Positions 7,087-15,753 of a stretch of 57,998 nucleotides of DNA are shown in pieces (position 1 is the first letter of the stretch; the number at the start of each line of letters is the position of its first letter). A program made the translations under genes and the position numbers. The notes beneath the pieces are model-generated. The model was not told the DNA's origin. It searched no databases and saw nothing but the letters and a program-made list of their open reading frames with translations. Location: contig CALMYQ010000029.1 in NCBI GenBank assembly GCA_937873655.1, positions 1 to 57,998 on the forward strand, read 5' to 3'. The stretch comes from an uncultured Lewinella sp. GTDB taxonomy: Bacteria > Bacteroidota > Bacteroidia > Chitinophagales > Saprospiraceae.

Positions 7087-8808
7087 TTATGATTTGATGG
7101 TTACCCTGGTAAATCGATCCAGGGCGTCTTTGACATCCTTGTACTGCCGGTCATTCACCTCCAGGGTATCCTTGAGGTTGTCTGCCAGAACGTAAAAACA
7201 GCTGCCGCTTGTTTGGTACCGGTAGTAGAAAAGCTTGGAATTCTGCTCCCGGATCAATGCATTCTGGTCGATGATGAAAGGCGATAGATTGAGGTAAGGG
7301 TGGAGTTCATCCTCGTTTTTCATCAGCACCACGGAATTGCTTTCTGTAAATTGATCGGCCACCAGCGTGTCATCCAGTACCCCGATAGCGGCGGTTATCC
7401 GGTCGAGGATCACCAGGTTATGGATATAGGACGGCGGCTGATGCCTGAATTTCTGGAGGTCTATGGATTTTATGGTTGCCAGGGTATACTTGGCGCAGAA
7501 TCCCAGATGGGTGAATATTTCGCAAAGCTGGTCTTCGGCCTGGACGCAAAAGCTCTCGATCTCGTCCGCTGTGATGGCGCCTTCCAGTTCCCGTTTCATT
7601 TCCTCGAGGAAAAGCTGGGCGGTATGGAAGGCGTCCTCGGCGTAGAAGGTCTTCTGAAGGTCTCCGAATTCCTCAACGAAAGGCTGGATCTTATTTTCTG
7701 TGAAAATCTCGCTGACAGCCCGGATCAAGGGCACATAATCATAGGTTGCGACCTGATCCGGCTGCAGGCCGAAATAGGCGTTGAGGACGGCTTTTTGCTC
7801 ATCCGGGATCTTCAGCTTGTCGTTGTTGTATCTTTCATCCCACAACTGGGAAAGCATGATAAAGGCCAGCAGTTCAAGGGCTACTGAGTATACATTGACG
7901 ATCTTCCGGAGCCGGTCGGTGCTGATCTCTTCCGAAAGGAGCAGTTTGCGCAGGTGGGTGCCGATCGGGGTCGGAAACGAGTCGATCACCGCCACGCGAA
8001 GGTCCCTCAGCCTGGGGTCTTTGCCTTTTTTCCGCGCATCATCGATCATGCCTTTGATGAGCGAGGAATAGGGCTCGATGGCGTTGGCGATGGTCTGTAT
8101 GATCTTGTCGTTGATGGAGCCGGTATCGGTATGGCGCAGGCCCGCTCCCCGGACGATGAACGAGGCGGAACTGGTGACCGGCAATTTCCAGGTCAGAATA
8201 TCTTCCTTGCCGGGGAGGATGAAAAGGCCCCAGGGCAGGGAAGCCAGGTCTCCCTTTTGGGAGAGGTCGAATCCGCGGTTGATCCCGGCAGCCTGGCCGG
8301 TTTCCATGAGATAGCCGGCGCTGGCCAGTTTGAACGCCTCTTCGATGCTGTGCTGGGTAGCGAGGGCCTGATAAAGGGTAGCGGCAAACTTCTCCGCGTT
8401 TTCGTCCCCAATGGGGACGCTGGTGGCAATGATGGCCGGTACGCCGAGTTCGAACAAGAGTTTTACCTGGTCCAGGGTAGAGCAACCGTTGAGGACCACC
8501 AGCTTGAGGTTCTTCTGCAACCCCAGAACCTGGGCAACCCCTCTGGCGTCAGCGGCTGCGCCCTTCAGGAATATCTGGGTGCTGCCGGCGTGGCCGCCGT
8601 AATGAAAAATGGCTACGCGGTCCTTGAATTCTGCCAGCCTGCTGGTCAGGTCTTTGACGGTTGTGGAAGATTCGCTGAAAAATTGGAAATAGTTCTTATT
8701 GGCCAGGGGTAACAGGAAGTCTGTTATGGCCTTTCGCTCTTTATCCAAAAGAGCCAGGTGAGCATCTTGATCGTTAGCAAAGGCTAAAAAGATAACCGGC
8801 GCATCCAT
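7087..8808 (-). CDS. CHAT-domain caspase-like protease with unrecognised C-terminal region
   Basis: The product has 573 residues. The N-terminal ~205 are a CHAT (caspase HetF-associated with TPRs) peptidase: APVIFLAFANDQDAHLALL at the first strand, catalytic His73 in FHYGGHAG, catalytic Cys109 in LVVLNGCST, then GVPAIIATSVPIGDENAEKF and WGLFILPG as in the family. CHAT proteases are cysteine endopeptidases usually kept inactive until a partner signals; bacterial gasdermin-activating and type III-E CRISPR proteases are members. Residues about 206-573 match no domain I can name; a segment SFPTPIGTHLRKLL followed by a hydrophobic helix (ALELLAFIMLSQLW) stands out and may bind partners. It is the first gene of the minus-strand trio, 133 bp before the ATPase. 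No signal peptide, so cytoplasmic. The upstream CTATTTTG is a weak promoter match. Confidence 0.9.
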   Translation of the reverse strand: MDAPVIFLAFANDQDAHLALLDKERKAITDFLLPLANKNYFQFFSESSTTVKDLTSRLAEFKDRVAIFHYGGHAGSTQIFLKGAAADARGVAQVLGLQKNLKLVVLNGCSTLDQVKLLFELGVPAIIATSVPIGDENAEKFAATLYQALATQHSIEEAFKLASAGYLMETGQAAGINRGFDLSQKGDLASLPWGLFILPGKEDILTWKLPVTSSASFIVRGAGLRHTDTGSINDKIIQTIANAIEPYSSLIKGMIDDARKKGKDPRLRDLRVAVIDSFPTPIGTHLRKLLLSEEISTDRLRKIVNVYSVALELLAFIMLSQLWDERYNNDKLKIPDEQKAVLNAYFGLQPDQVATYDYVPLIRAVSEIFTENKIQPFVEEFGDLQKTFYAEDAFHTAQLFLEEMKRELEGAITADEIESFCVQAEDQLCEIFTHLGFCAKYTLATIKSIDLQKFRHQPPSYIHNLVILDRITAAIGVLDDTLVADQFTESNSVVLMKNEDELHPYLNLSPFIIDQNALIREQNSKLFYYRYQTSGSCFYVLADNLKDTLEVNDRQYKDVKDALDRFTRVTIKS

Positions 8809-9157
8809 TCGATGGTCGCTGTTGGATTTTTGGGTTTATTGTTAAACTAATTTTCCGGCAAAATAGTGTTTTTACCCTTTAAATTGTTAAAAAATATGAT
8901 ATAATTAAAGTTCCATTGATTGAAATTTTACCGCTATTGGTTGAAAATAAAAGGATTGTAGCACATAGTAACCTTATTTTTGAACCCCGGAAAGAAAGAT
9001 GGATCAATCTTTTATTGAGGAATTGAGGAATTACCTCCTTCGCTCTTGATGAGCTACGGCGGTCGGGGGAGGTGGAGGTAAGGCCAATCGATTCAATCGA
9101 CCACGCCGCGGCGTGGCGAATCAATCGAACAATCCCCGGTCTTCTAACTCAGCAAGA
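8809..9157. other. Intergenic region between CHAT gene and LytS-type kinase
   Basis: This is a divergent gap of about 350 bp. The first 200 bases are AT-rich and presumably hold the CHAT promoter, but no exact -7 box is present. From 9029 there is a short repeat-like block, CCTCC...GGGGGAGG (9029-9068, containing GAGCTACGGCGG), that resembles the GCTCCGTCC/CCTTCGCC modules at 15.75 kb and 40.7 kb. The palindrome at 9101-9116 follows. I see no gene. Confidence 0.5.
9101..9116. repeat. 16-bp perfect palindrome
   Basis: CCACGCCGCGGCGTGG is self-complementary with no loop and is flanked by near-identical direct repeats, ATTCAATCGA (9091-9100) and AATCAATCGA (9119-9128). It lies about 40 bp before the kinase start. 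It could be an operator or part of a small dispersed element; there is no T tract, so it is not an intrinsic terminator. Confidence 0.5.
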
Positions 9158-10165
9158 ATGAACAGAAATATCTTAGGACTGCATATTTTGGTCTGGCTGG
9201 CAGCTACCCTGGTCCATGCCGGGATTTTCAGCCGGTTTATGCCGTTTGGAGTCAGCCTGTTCCGGGCAACAGGGAATATGGCCTCCATGGCAGTCATTTT
9301 TTACCTGAACATTTTCCTGGTGAACCGGTTCCTGGAACGCCGGCGTTACGCGATTTATCTCGGGCTGGTTCTGGTGGCGGTCCTGTTCATGGTGGGGGTC
9401 AGGGTCCGGTTCAACCTGCTCTTTCCTGAAATGCCTATTTCTGAATGGCTCCGTGGCGACCAGGTAAACAACTGGCGGGTCGGCGCCCTGGCGACCAACG
9501 CGGGCGTTCTGATGATCAGCGCTATTTACCAGTTGATCCTGAACCGGAACGCAGCCGCCCGGCGCACCCTCGAACTCCAGGCCAGCGAACAGGAAGCCCA
9601 CCTGCAATTCCTGAAGGCCCAGATCAACCCGCATTTCCTGTTCAACACCCTCAATAATATCTACTCCCTGGCCACCGTCCGGTCGGATAAGACGGCGGGT
9701 ATGGTCCTTCGCCTCTCCAACCTGCTCCGGTACGTCATCTACGACGGGCAAGCCGAAAAACTGCCGCTCAGCAAGGAGGTCGACCAAATCCGCGAATACA
9801 TCGAATTGTTCCGGATGCGGAGCGAAACGCCGCTCGATATCCGGTTCGAGGTAGCGGGTGACCTTTCCGGTGTCAGGCTCGAACCGATGGTGCTCATCCC
9901 CATTGTTGAAAATTGCTTCAAACACTGCGACTTTGAACATAACCCGGAGGCATTCATACACCTGAAACTCGAGGTTGCGGAGGAACGGATCCGGTTTGCC
10001 GCCGTGAATTCAAAAGACGATGACAACCGCCAAAAGGACAGCCAGGGCGGGGTAGGGCTGGCCAATATCCGCCAACGGCTGGCGCTCAAATACCCGGATC
10101 GGCACCAACTGGAGATTAACGGGGATAAAGGGCGGTTTGAGGTGGTTTTGTTGTTGGATGCCTGA
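9158..10165 (+). CDS. LytS/YehU-type sensor histidine kinase
   Basis: The product has 335 residues. Four hydrophobic helices fill about 5-140 (e.g. LGLHILVWLAATLVHAGIF, YLGLVLVAVLFMVGV, LMISAIYQLIL). A His_kinase domain follows with the phosphoacceptor His159 in QINPHFLFNTLNNIYSL, then LSNLLRYVIYDG. The ATP-binding domain has the N box IPIVENCFKHC and the G box GGVGLANIRQRL. The frame opens at a GTG at 9113, but ATG 9158 directly precedes the first membrane helix and the upstream part lies in the palindrome, so 9158 is preferred. Kinases of this family are normally followed by a LytTR response regulator; here the next gene is a hybrid kinase after a repeat-bearing gap, so the cognate regulator is missing from this neighbourhood. 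Confidence 0.92.
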   Translation: MNRNILGLHILVWLAATLVHAGIFSRFMPFGVSLFRATGNMASMAVIFYLNIFLVNRFLERRRYAIYLGLVLVAVLFMVGVRVRFNLLFPEMPISEWLRGDQVNNWRVGALATNAGVLMISAIYQLILNRNAAARRTLELQASEQEAHLQFLKAQINPHFLFNTLNNIYSLATVRSDKTAGMVLRLSNLLRYVIYDGQAEKLPLSKEVDQIREYIELFRMRSETPLDIRFEVAGDLSGVRLEPMVLIPIVENCFKHCDFEHNPEAFIHLKLEVAEERIRFAAVNSKDDDNRQKDSQGGVGLANIRQRLALKYPDRHQLEINGDKGRFEVVLLLDA

Positions 10166-10193
10166 TGCTGGTTACTGATGGCCGCCCGCCATC

Positions 10194-10338
10194 AGGCCGG
10201 TGGCTTACGTGTTGCCGGGTGCTACCGACAAGGCGATCCTAGCGGATCGCTTTGCAGGGGCAGCTCAATCAGGGGGAAAGGCATCCGTATTGCGAATGCA
10301 AATCGAAGAAGTCCATTTTTGTTACGCTAAAGGGCCGT
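10194..10338 (+). repeat. Dispersed repeat module B, single copy
   Basis: From GGCCGGTGGCTTACGT to AAGGGCCGT this stretch is closely related to 57305-57450 and 57684-57829 (shared blocks include GCAGCTCAATCAG, GTATTGCGAATGCAAATCG and AAGTCCATTTTTGTTA). It contains the perfect hairpin GCGATCC-TAGC-GGATCGC (10233-10250). It is followed by a short (CCACTGA)n array at 10339-10364, as the copies at the right end are bordered by simple CAGT/GTAAGT arrays. It fills the gap between the LytS-type kinase and the hybrid regulator. Confidence 0.8.
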
Positions 10339-10388
10339 TACCACTGACCACTGACCACTGACTCCCCGTCGTATTGACAGAAAAACAA

Positions 10389-10396
10389 TATATTTG
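10389..10396 (+). promoter_or_regulatory. Putative -7 promoter box of hybrid regulator
   Basis: TATATTTG matches TAnnTTTG exactly, 24 bp before the ATG at 10421. It supports that start over the in-frame upstream ATG at 10394, which would overlap the expected transcription start. No clear -33 element. Confidence 0.5.
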
Positions 10397-10420
10397 GGGA
10401 GCGAACCAAGTACCGGCAGT

Positions 10421-13294
10421 ATGAGAAAGCTGTTTCTTCTTGGGGTGTTATTAGCGCCCTTATGGAGTTTTGCCCAGCAAAGTAAAGTGGACAGCCTGAA
10501 GGCCGTATTGGCAACAGTGAAAACCGATACGGCGGAATTGCGGGTATTGCTGGACCTTTGCGCCCAATTCCAGTTTCTGCCGCGCAAGGATTTGCTTGAA
10601 TACGGGCAGCGGGCCGTCAAAATTGCCGGAAACGAGCATAAGCAAAAGGAATTGTCCTTCGGGTGGTACTTCATTGCCATGAGCTATTATTATGAAGGGA
10701 AGTACGATGATGCCGCCCAAGCCGCCGAAAAATGTGTGGCCATTATCCGGGAAACGGGCAACAAGACCAGCATGCTCGACGCCCTGACGCTCCTGGGTAC
10801 CATCTTCAACCAGAAAGGGGACCATGGAAAGGCCCTCGACGCTCATTTCGAATCGTTAGCCATCTCCGAACAGCTGAACGATGAAGCCGGAAAGGCTTTT
10901 GCCTACAATAATATCGGAACCGTTTATTACAACAATAACCAGCAGGCGGATGCCCTGAAGTATTTCCGGAAGGCATTGAACAGCTACGCTGCCGTCGGGG
11001 ATTCCCTCTACATGGGGATCGTGTACTCCAACCTCGGAGAACTCCATTCCGACCCCGATTCTTCGATCCATTACCTGAAACTGGCCCTTGGATTACTGGA
11101 GCGTTTCGAATATGAAGACGCCATTGCACACGTGGCAGCCAACCTGGGGGAAGTTTATACCGGAAAACGGGATTGGCCCCAGGCGGAAAAATACCTGTAC
11201 CAGGCCATCGACATATGGGAAAAGACCGGCCTGGCATCGGGACTGAACAGTCCGTACCGGACCCTCGGCCGGATCAATGCCTACCGGGGAAATTTGACCG
11301 AAGCCATGAAATGGTTTGACAAGGCCCTGGAGAACGCCGGAGGGCAGAGTCAGGGCATTTTGAAGGATACGTATATGTACATGTCTGTAACCTTCCGTGA
11401 AATCGGTCAGTATAAGGATGCGCTTGATTATTTCTCCCGGGCCGACGTATTGAAGGACTCACTCTTTAATGAAGAAAAAGCCCAGCAACTGGTAGAAGCC
11501 GAAACCCGGTACAACACCAATCTGCTGGCCAGGCAAAGCGCTGAAAAGGACCTGACCATTGCCAGGCAGCAAAACCGGCAGAAAAACATCCTGATCGCAG
11601 CTATCCTTGTCATCCTTGTGCTGGGCGGTGGATTCCAATACCTCCGGCACAGGGAAAGGCTCCGGAAAAATGAAGCGGAAACGGCGCTCCGGATCCAGCA
11701 GGCAGAAGCGGATAAGCTCCGTGAGGTGGACAAAATGAAATCTTCGTTCTTTGCAAATATCAGCCACGAATTTCGCACCCCGCTGACCCTCATTCTCGGA
11801 CCGCTGGAAGAATGTCTTTCGCAGGCATCCCGGAATCAGCACGCCCCCCTGAGGATGGAACCTGCCGATGCCAGAATGATGCAACGCAATGCCAAACGGC
11901 TGCTGGAACTGATCAATCAGTTGCTCGATCTTTCCAGACTGGAAGGGGGCAGGCTTAAGCTCAACGTCCGGGAAGGCGATCTGGCCCAATTGTTCAGGGC
12001 GGTTGCGTTCTCTTTTGAAAGTCTGGCTACCCGTAAGAAGGTTCGCTATCGGATTGAAAACCAACCCGGGCGGATTATGGGGTGGTTTGATGCCGATAAG
12101 GTGGAAAAGATCCTGGCCAACCTGTTGTCCAATGCCTTCAAATTCTGTCGCGAAAACGGACAGGTACAGGTTTGGCTGTCGTTGGACAATAACCTGGCTT
12201 GCATCAAGGTTACGGACGATGGCCCCGGCATACCCCAGGGAGAGCTGGATCGCATCTTCGACCGGTTTTACCAAACGGCCGGTCAGGATGAATCGTACGG
12301 CGGTACCGGTATCGGGCTGGCACTGGTCAGGGAACTGGTGAATCTTCACAAAGGCCACATCAGGGTCGAAAGCAAGGAAGGCCAGGGCGCAGGGTTTACG
12401 GTCCGCCTGCCGCTTGAAAAGGAGCAATATGATGCCGGACCGACAGGTGATAAAAATGATCAGGCGGTATTTAAGCCCGCAGCAGCAGGAGGAGAAGAAC
12501 CGGCTCCGGCCCCAAAATCCGCCCTGGCAACCCTGGACGTTGAATCCGTCAAACCCCAACTGCTCATCGTGGAGGACCATGAAGAAGTGCGCGCCTTTAT
12601 CCGGGAACGGCTCAAGGACCAATACCATATCCTGGAAGCCTGGGATGGACCGCAGGGTTTCCAATTGGCTATCGAACATATACCCGACCTTGTGATCACC
12701 GACCTGATGATGCCGGGTATAGACGGGGTGGAACTGGCTGGCCGGCTGAAAAAACACCCCAATACTGCCCATATTCCCATCATTATGCTTACCGCCAAGG
12801 CTGATCAGGAAGATAAATTAAAGGGATTGGACACCGGAGCTGAAGCCTACCTGACCAAACCCTTCGATGCGCAGGAACTCCGGATCCGGGTGGCGCGTTT
12901 GATCGAACAACGGCGCAAACTCGCCAACCGTTACCAGGAAAATGCCTTGCTCAACCCCCTTGTGATCACCGTTTCATCCGTTGATGACCGTTTTCTGAAA
13001 GGGGTTCGTGGAACCATCAGGAATCATCTGGACGATGAGTCATTCGGGGTACCTGAACTGGGCGACGCCATGGGCATGAGCAGGAGCCAGCTCCACCGCA
13101 AGCTCAAAGCCCTGACCGGCTTTTCCCCCAATGAATTGATCCGGAATATCCGCCTGGAACACGGTAAGGCCCTGTTGGAAAAAGGCGCCGGAAACGCGTC
13201 GGAAGTCGCTTTTATGGTCGGGTTCAGCAGCCTGTCCTACTTTTCCAAATGCTTCAGCGATTATTTCGGGTATCCGCCTTCGAAAGTGGAATAA
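10421..13294 (+). CDS. Hybrid two-component regulator: TPR sensor, histidine kinase, receiver, AraC-type DNA-binding domain
   Basis: The product has 957 residues and carries a complete two-component pathway in one chain. Order: signal peptide (1-19, ending SFAQ); tetratricopeptide repeats through about 370 (ALTLLGTIFNQKGDHGKAL, AYNNIGTVYYNNNQQADAL); a membrane helix at about 389-408 (ILIAAILVILVLGGGFQYL); HisKA with His449 in FFANISHEFRTPL; HATPase with FKFCRENGQVQVW, DDGPGIP and GGTGIGLALV; receiver with Asp761 in VITDLMMPGIDG and the Lys of LTKPF; and a C-terminal AraC helix-turn-helix pair (about 860-957). The TPRs are presumably periplasmic and sense a ligand or protein. Such hybrids regulate carbohydrate-use loci in Bacteroidota, although usually with a beta-propeller sensor. 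The stop is three bases from the convergent sua5 stop. Confidence 0.95.
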   Translation: MRKLFLLGVLLAPLWSFAQQSKVDSLKAVLATVKTDTAELRVLLDLCAQFQFLPRKDLLEYGQRAVKIAGNEHKQKELSFGWYFIAMSYYYEGKYDDAAQAAEKCVAIIRETGNKTSMLDALTLLGTIFNQKGDHGKALDAHFESLAISEQLNDEAGKAFAYNNIGTVYYNNNQQADALKYFRKALNSYAAVGDSLYMGIVYSNLGELHSDPDSSIHYLKLALGLLERFEYEDAIAHVAANLGEVYTGKRDWPQAEKYLYQAIDIWEKTGLASGLNSPYRTLGRINAYRGNLTEAMKWFDKALENAGGQSQGILKDTYMYMSVTFREIGQYKDALDYFSRADVLKDSLFNEEKAQQLVEAETRYNTNLLARQSAEKDLTIARQQNRQKNILIAAILVILVLGGGFQYLRHRERLRKNEAETALRIQQAEADKLREVDKMKSSFFANISHEFRTPLTLILGPLEECLSQASRNQHAPLRMEPADARMMQRNAKRLLELINQLLDLSRLEGGRLKLNVREGDLAQLFRAVAFSFESLATRKKVRYRIENQPGRIMGWFDADKVEKILANLLSNAFKFCRENGQVQVWLSLDNNLACIKVTDDGPGIPQGELDRIFDRFYQTAGQDESYGGTGIGLALVRELVNLHKGHIRVESKEGQGAGFTVRLPLEKEQYDAGPTGDKNDQAVFKPAAAGGEEPAPAPKSALATLDVESVKPQLLIVEDHEEVRAFIRERLKDQYHILEAWDGPQGFQLAIEHIPDLVITDLMMPGIDGVELAGRLKKHPNTAHIPIIMLTAKADQEDKLKGLDTGAEAYLTKPFDAQELRIRVARLIEQRRKLANRYQENALLNPLVITVSSVDDRFLKGVRGTIRNHLDDESFGVPELGDAMGMSRSQLHRKLKALTGFSPNELIRNIRLEHGKALLEKGAGNASEVAFMVGFSSLSYFSKCFSDYFGYPPSKVE

Positions 13295-13297
13295 GAT

Positions 13298-14266
13298 TTA
13301 ATTCTTTGATGCGGCCCTTCTCAGCCGGTCATTGATCGCCGTTCCGAGGCTGGTTTCCGGAAGGGATTCGGCAATAATGAGCTCAATGCCGAGAGCGTCC
13401 AGGTGGCGAAGAGCAGAAAACAGCCTGCGGGCAGCTTCCTTCAGATCGCCGGCAGGGGAGAGGGCGATCTGGTGCTCATCCGGAATTTGCGGGAAATGGG
13501 ATTGAAAGGACAATACCCCGATCCGTTTACCTGGGTGTTGATCCAGCAATTCCCGGATTGAGCCGAGTATCAGCGGTACCCCCGGTGCGTAATGGCTTTT
13601 CAACATGCCCGGAGCGGATGGATTGGAAGTGGAATGCGGCATGACCCTGAGGGGGCCGGTGATCCTTTCGATCTCTTCCACAGGGATGCCGCCTTTGCGG
13701 TACAATACCGGGCGGCTATTTTCGTCCCAGCCTACAATGGTGCTTTCAATGCCGACCTCGCAGGGGCCGCCGTCCAGGATATAGGGAATCTTGTCGCCCA
13801 ATTGCCGGGCAACGTGTTCGGCCGTGGTCGGGCTGATATAACCGAACGGATTGGCGCTGGGGGCTGCCAGCGGAAAATCCAGCATCGCCAGCAATTCCTG
13901 CGCCATCGGATGCCTGGGTGACCGGACGGCCACCAGAGATGACCCTGAGGTCGTCAGATCGGGAACAAGGTCGCTCTTGGGCAGCAACAGCGTCAGCGGG
14001 CCCGGCATCAGGGCATCGGCGAGCGCCAGGGCCTGTTCCGGGACGGCCTTCACCCAATTCGAGATCCGCTCTGCCGGAAAAACGTGGATGATCAGGGGGT
14101 CAAAGGCTGGCCGGTTCTTGACCGCGTATATTTCAGAAACCGCCCTGTTGCTCAGGGCATTGCCTGCCAGGCCATATACCGTCTCCGTAGGGATGGCGAC
14201 CACCTCTTCCCGGCGAAGCAGCCAGGCTGCCCGCTCGATATCCTTACCGGTTTCGGCCGTTTTCAT
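13298..14266 (-). CDS. L-threonylcarbamoyladenylate synthase (Sua5/YwlC type)
   Basis: The enzyme condenses threonine, bicarbonate and ATP to threonylcarbamoyl-AMP, the first step of t6A37 modification of ANN-decoding tRNAs. The product has 322 residues: a YrdC/SUA5 domain (VVAIPTETVYGLAGNAL, KNRPAFDPLIIHV, MPGPLTLLLPKS, VRSPRHPMA, AAPSANPFGYISPT) followed by the long-form Sua5 C-terminal domain (YRKGGIPVEEIERITG, SAPGMLKSHYAPGVPLILG). The open frame extends to 14392, but that extension is unlike the family, and an exact promoter box lies just before ATG 14266, so the longer start would precede the transcript. It converges with the hybrid regulator, with three bases between the genes. Confidence 0.95.
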   Translation of the reverse strand: MKTAETGKDIERAAWLLRREEVVAIPTETVYGLAGNALSNRAVSEIYAVKNRPAFDPLIIHVFPAERISNWVKAVPEQALALADALMPGPLTLLLPKSDLVPDLTTSGSSLVAVRSPRHPMAQELLAMLDFPLAAPSANPFGYISPTTAEHVARQLGDKIPYILDGGPCEVGIESTIVGWDENSRPVLYRKGGIPVEEIERITGPLRVMPHSTSNPSAPGMLKSHYAPGVPLILGSIRELLDQHPGKRIGVLSFQSHFPQIPDEHQIALSPAGDLKEAARRLFSALRHLDALGIELIIAESLPETSLGTAINDRLRRAASKN

Positions 14267-14270
14267 GCCG

Positions 14271-14278
14271 CAAAGGTA
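14271..14278 (-). promoter_or_regulatory. -7 promoter box of sua5, suggesting a leaderless mRNA
   Basis: Minus-strand TACCTTTG (14278 to 14271) matches TAnnTTTG exactly and is followed by CGGC and then the ATG. With transcription starting a few bases after the box, the mRNA would begin at or next to the start codon. The same TACCTTTGCGGC string occurs upstream of typA (16365). Confidence 0.5.
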
Positions 14279-14412
14279 AATATCGCCGGGTGATTTCCGG
14301 ATATGAAGGGGAAATATGCATACTACTGGATGAAATGGGCAGAGTGGGAGACTTAGAGCGTGGGAGAGCGCGTGAAAGCAACGCCCGCTCACCCGCTCAC
14401 CCGCTCTTTATT

Positions 14413-15624
14413 TTAACCCACCGCCCGGGGAGCCGTTGACCGTTTCAGCAACAGGATGCCGGCTGCGCTCACAGCGCTCAGTCCGCCGCAGATGAACCAA
14501 AGCGGGATGAACCCGTAAACCTGAGCCGTCCAAAGTGAAAGCGACGGTCCGATGATCAGGGCGGCGGAGTAGGCCATGGTATAGATCCCCATGTATTGCC
14601 CGCGCCGCGAAGGATGCGCCTGATCAGCCGTATAAGCCGATGCGAACGGCATGCACAACATTTCCCCGATGGTCAGGAAAATCATAAACAGGATCGGGGT
14701 CAGCGCCCAGTAACTCAGCCCGCTCAGCGTAAAATAAGCGATCCCGTAAAAAATGGTACCGATGCCGATAATGGCCAGCTTTGTCAGCTTCCGTTCGATC
14801 AGATAGGCCAACGGCATTTCCATCGACACGATGATCAATCCGTTGAGGGTGGTCAGCGCCCCGATTTGCGCTTCCGAGAAACCGTAGCTGGTTTTCCAGA
14901 ATATCGGCAGGGTATTCATAAACTGCATAAAGGCCATGGCCCCGAGGGTTATGAAAAGGATGAACCTGAGAAAATGGCCGTCCTTCCAGGGGGAAAGCCC
15001 TTTTTCCTGGACGTCTTCACTGTGGCGGATCGCTTTTTTGGGCGAGATGCTGAGCCGGAAGATCAGGGCCGCTCCAAAACAGGTAAGGGCATCCACCATG
15101 AACAGCCATTGATAACCGGCAGCATGCGCAATCAAACCGCCCATGACCGGCCCCGCCGAAAAACCGAGGTTGACCGCCAGCCGGACCAGCGCGAAGGCCC
15201 GCGACCGGTTCTCCGGCCGGCTGTGGAAGGCAACCGCCGTCTGGTTGGCCGGTCTGAATGCGTCGGCAATGGTGCTCAGTATGAACGTAGCGGCACACAT
15301 GGCTGCAACGCCGTTGACGAATTGAAGGCCCAGAAAACAGAACCCGCCCAACGCCAGGGACCAGAACTGGACCGGATAATATCCGATCCGGTCGGTGAGT
15401 TTGCCGCCGATGAAAGCGCCGAGTACGGAGCCGAGGCCGAAACTGCTCATGACCCATCCGGCTTCCTCCAGGCGAAATCCCTTCTGCCCGGTCAGGTAGA
15501 TCGTCAGGAAAGGGATGACCATTGTTCCTGCCCGGTTGACCAGCATGACCAGCGACAACAGCCAGATGTCTCTGGAGAGGCCGGAGAAGGAATGTCGGTA
15601 CAAACGGATTGCGGGCGCTAACAT
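14413..15624 (-). CDS. Major facilitator superfamily transporter
   Basis: The product has 403 residues with about twelve hydrophobic helices and the MFS loop 2-3 motif GGKLTDRIGYYPV (about 73-85), after SSFGLGSVLGAFIG. A second half-signature is visible near ERKLTKLAIIGIGTIFYG. The general layout is like drug or small-molecule exporters (MDR-type MFS), but the substrate cannot be read from sequence. The start at 15624 gives an amphipathic lead-in before helix 1; M27 is a less likely alternative. The gene follows sua5 divergently on neither side: its 5' flank, from 13 bp upstream of the start codon, is an array of eleven 10-bp repeats (15637-15746), so any promoter lies within or beyond that array. 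It ends in a short triple CCCGCTCAC repeat region before sua5. Confidence 0.88.
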   Translation of the reverse strand: MLAPAIRLYRHSFSGLSRDIWLLSLVMLVNRAGTMVIPFLTIYLTGQKGFRLEEAGWVMSSFGLGSVLGAFIGGKLTDRIGYYPVQFWSLALGGFCFLGLQFVNGVAAMCAATFILSTIADAFRPANQTAVAFHSRPENRSRAFALVRLAVNLGFSAGPVMGGLIAHAAGYQWLFMVDALTCFGAALIFRLSISPKKAIRHSEDVQEKGLSPWKDGHFLRFILFITLGAMAFMQFMNTLPIFWKTSYGFSEAQIGALTTLNGLIIVSMEMPLAYLIERKLTKLAIIGIGTIFYGIAYFTLSGLSYWALTPILFMIFLTIGEMLCMPFASAYTADQAHPSRRGQYMGIYTMAYSAALIIGPSLSLWTAQVYGFIPLWFICGGLSAVSAAGILLLKRSTAPRAVG

Positions 15625-15636
15625 GTCAGGGTGTTT

Positions 15637-15750
15637 TTTATGGTTGTTTATGGTGGTTTATGGTGGTTTATGGTTGTTTATGGTTGTTTGTGGTTGTTTA
15701 TGGTTGTTTATGGTGGTTTATGGTTGTTTGTGGTGGTTTATGATGGTTTA
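15637..15750 (+). repeat. 10-bp tandem array, about 11 copies of TTTATGGTKG
   Basis: The units read TTTATGGTTG or TTTATGGTGG with occasional G for A (TTTGTGGTTG) and one TTTATGATGG. The period is one DNA helical turn. The array starts 13 bp upstream of the MFS start codon, so copy-number change could alter promoter geometry or the mRNA leader. A looser relative lies at 40557-40640. Confidence 0.85.
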
Positions 15751-15753
15751 AAT

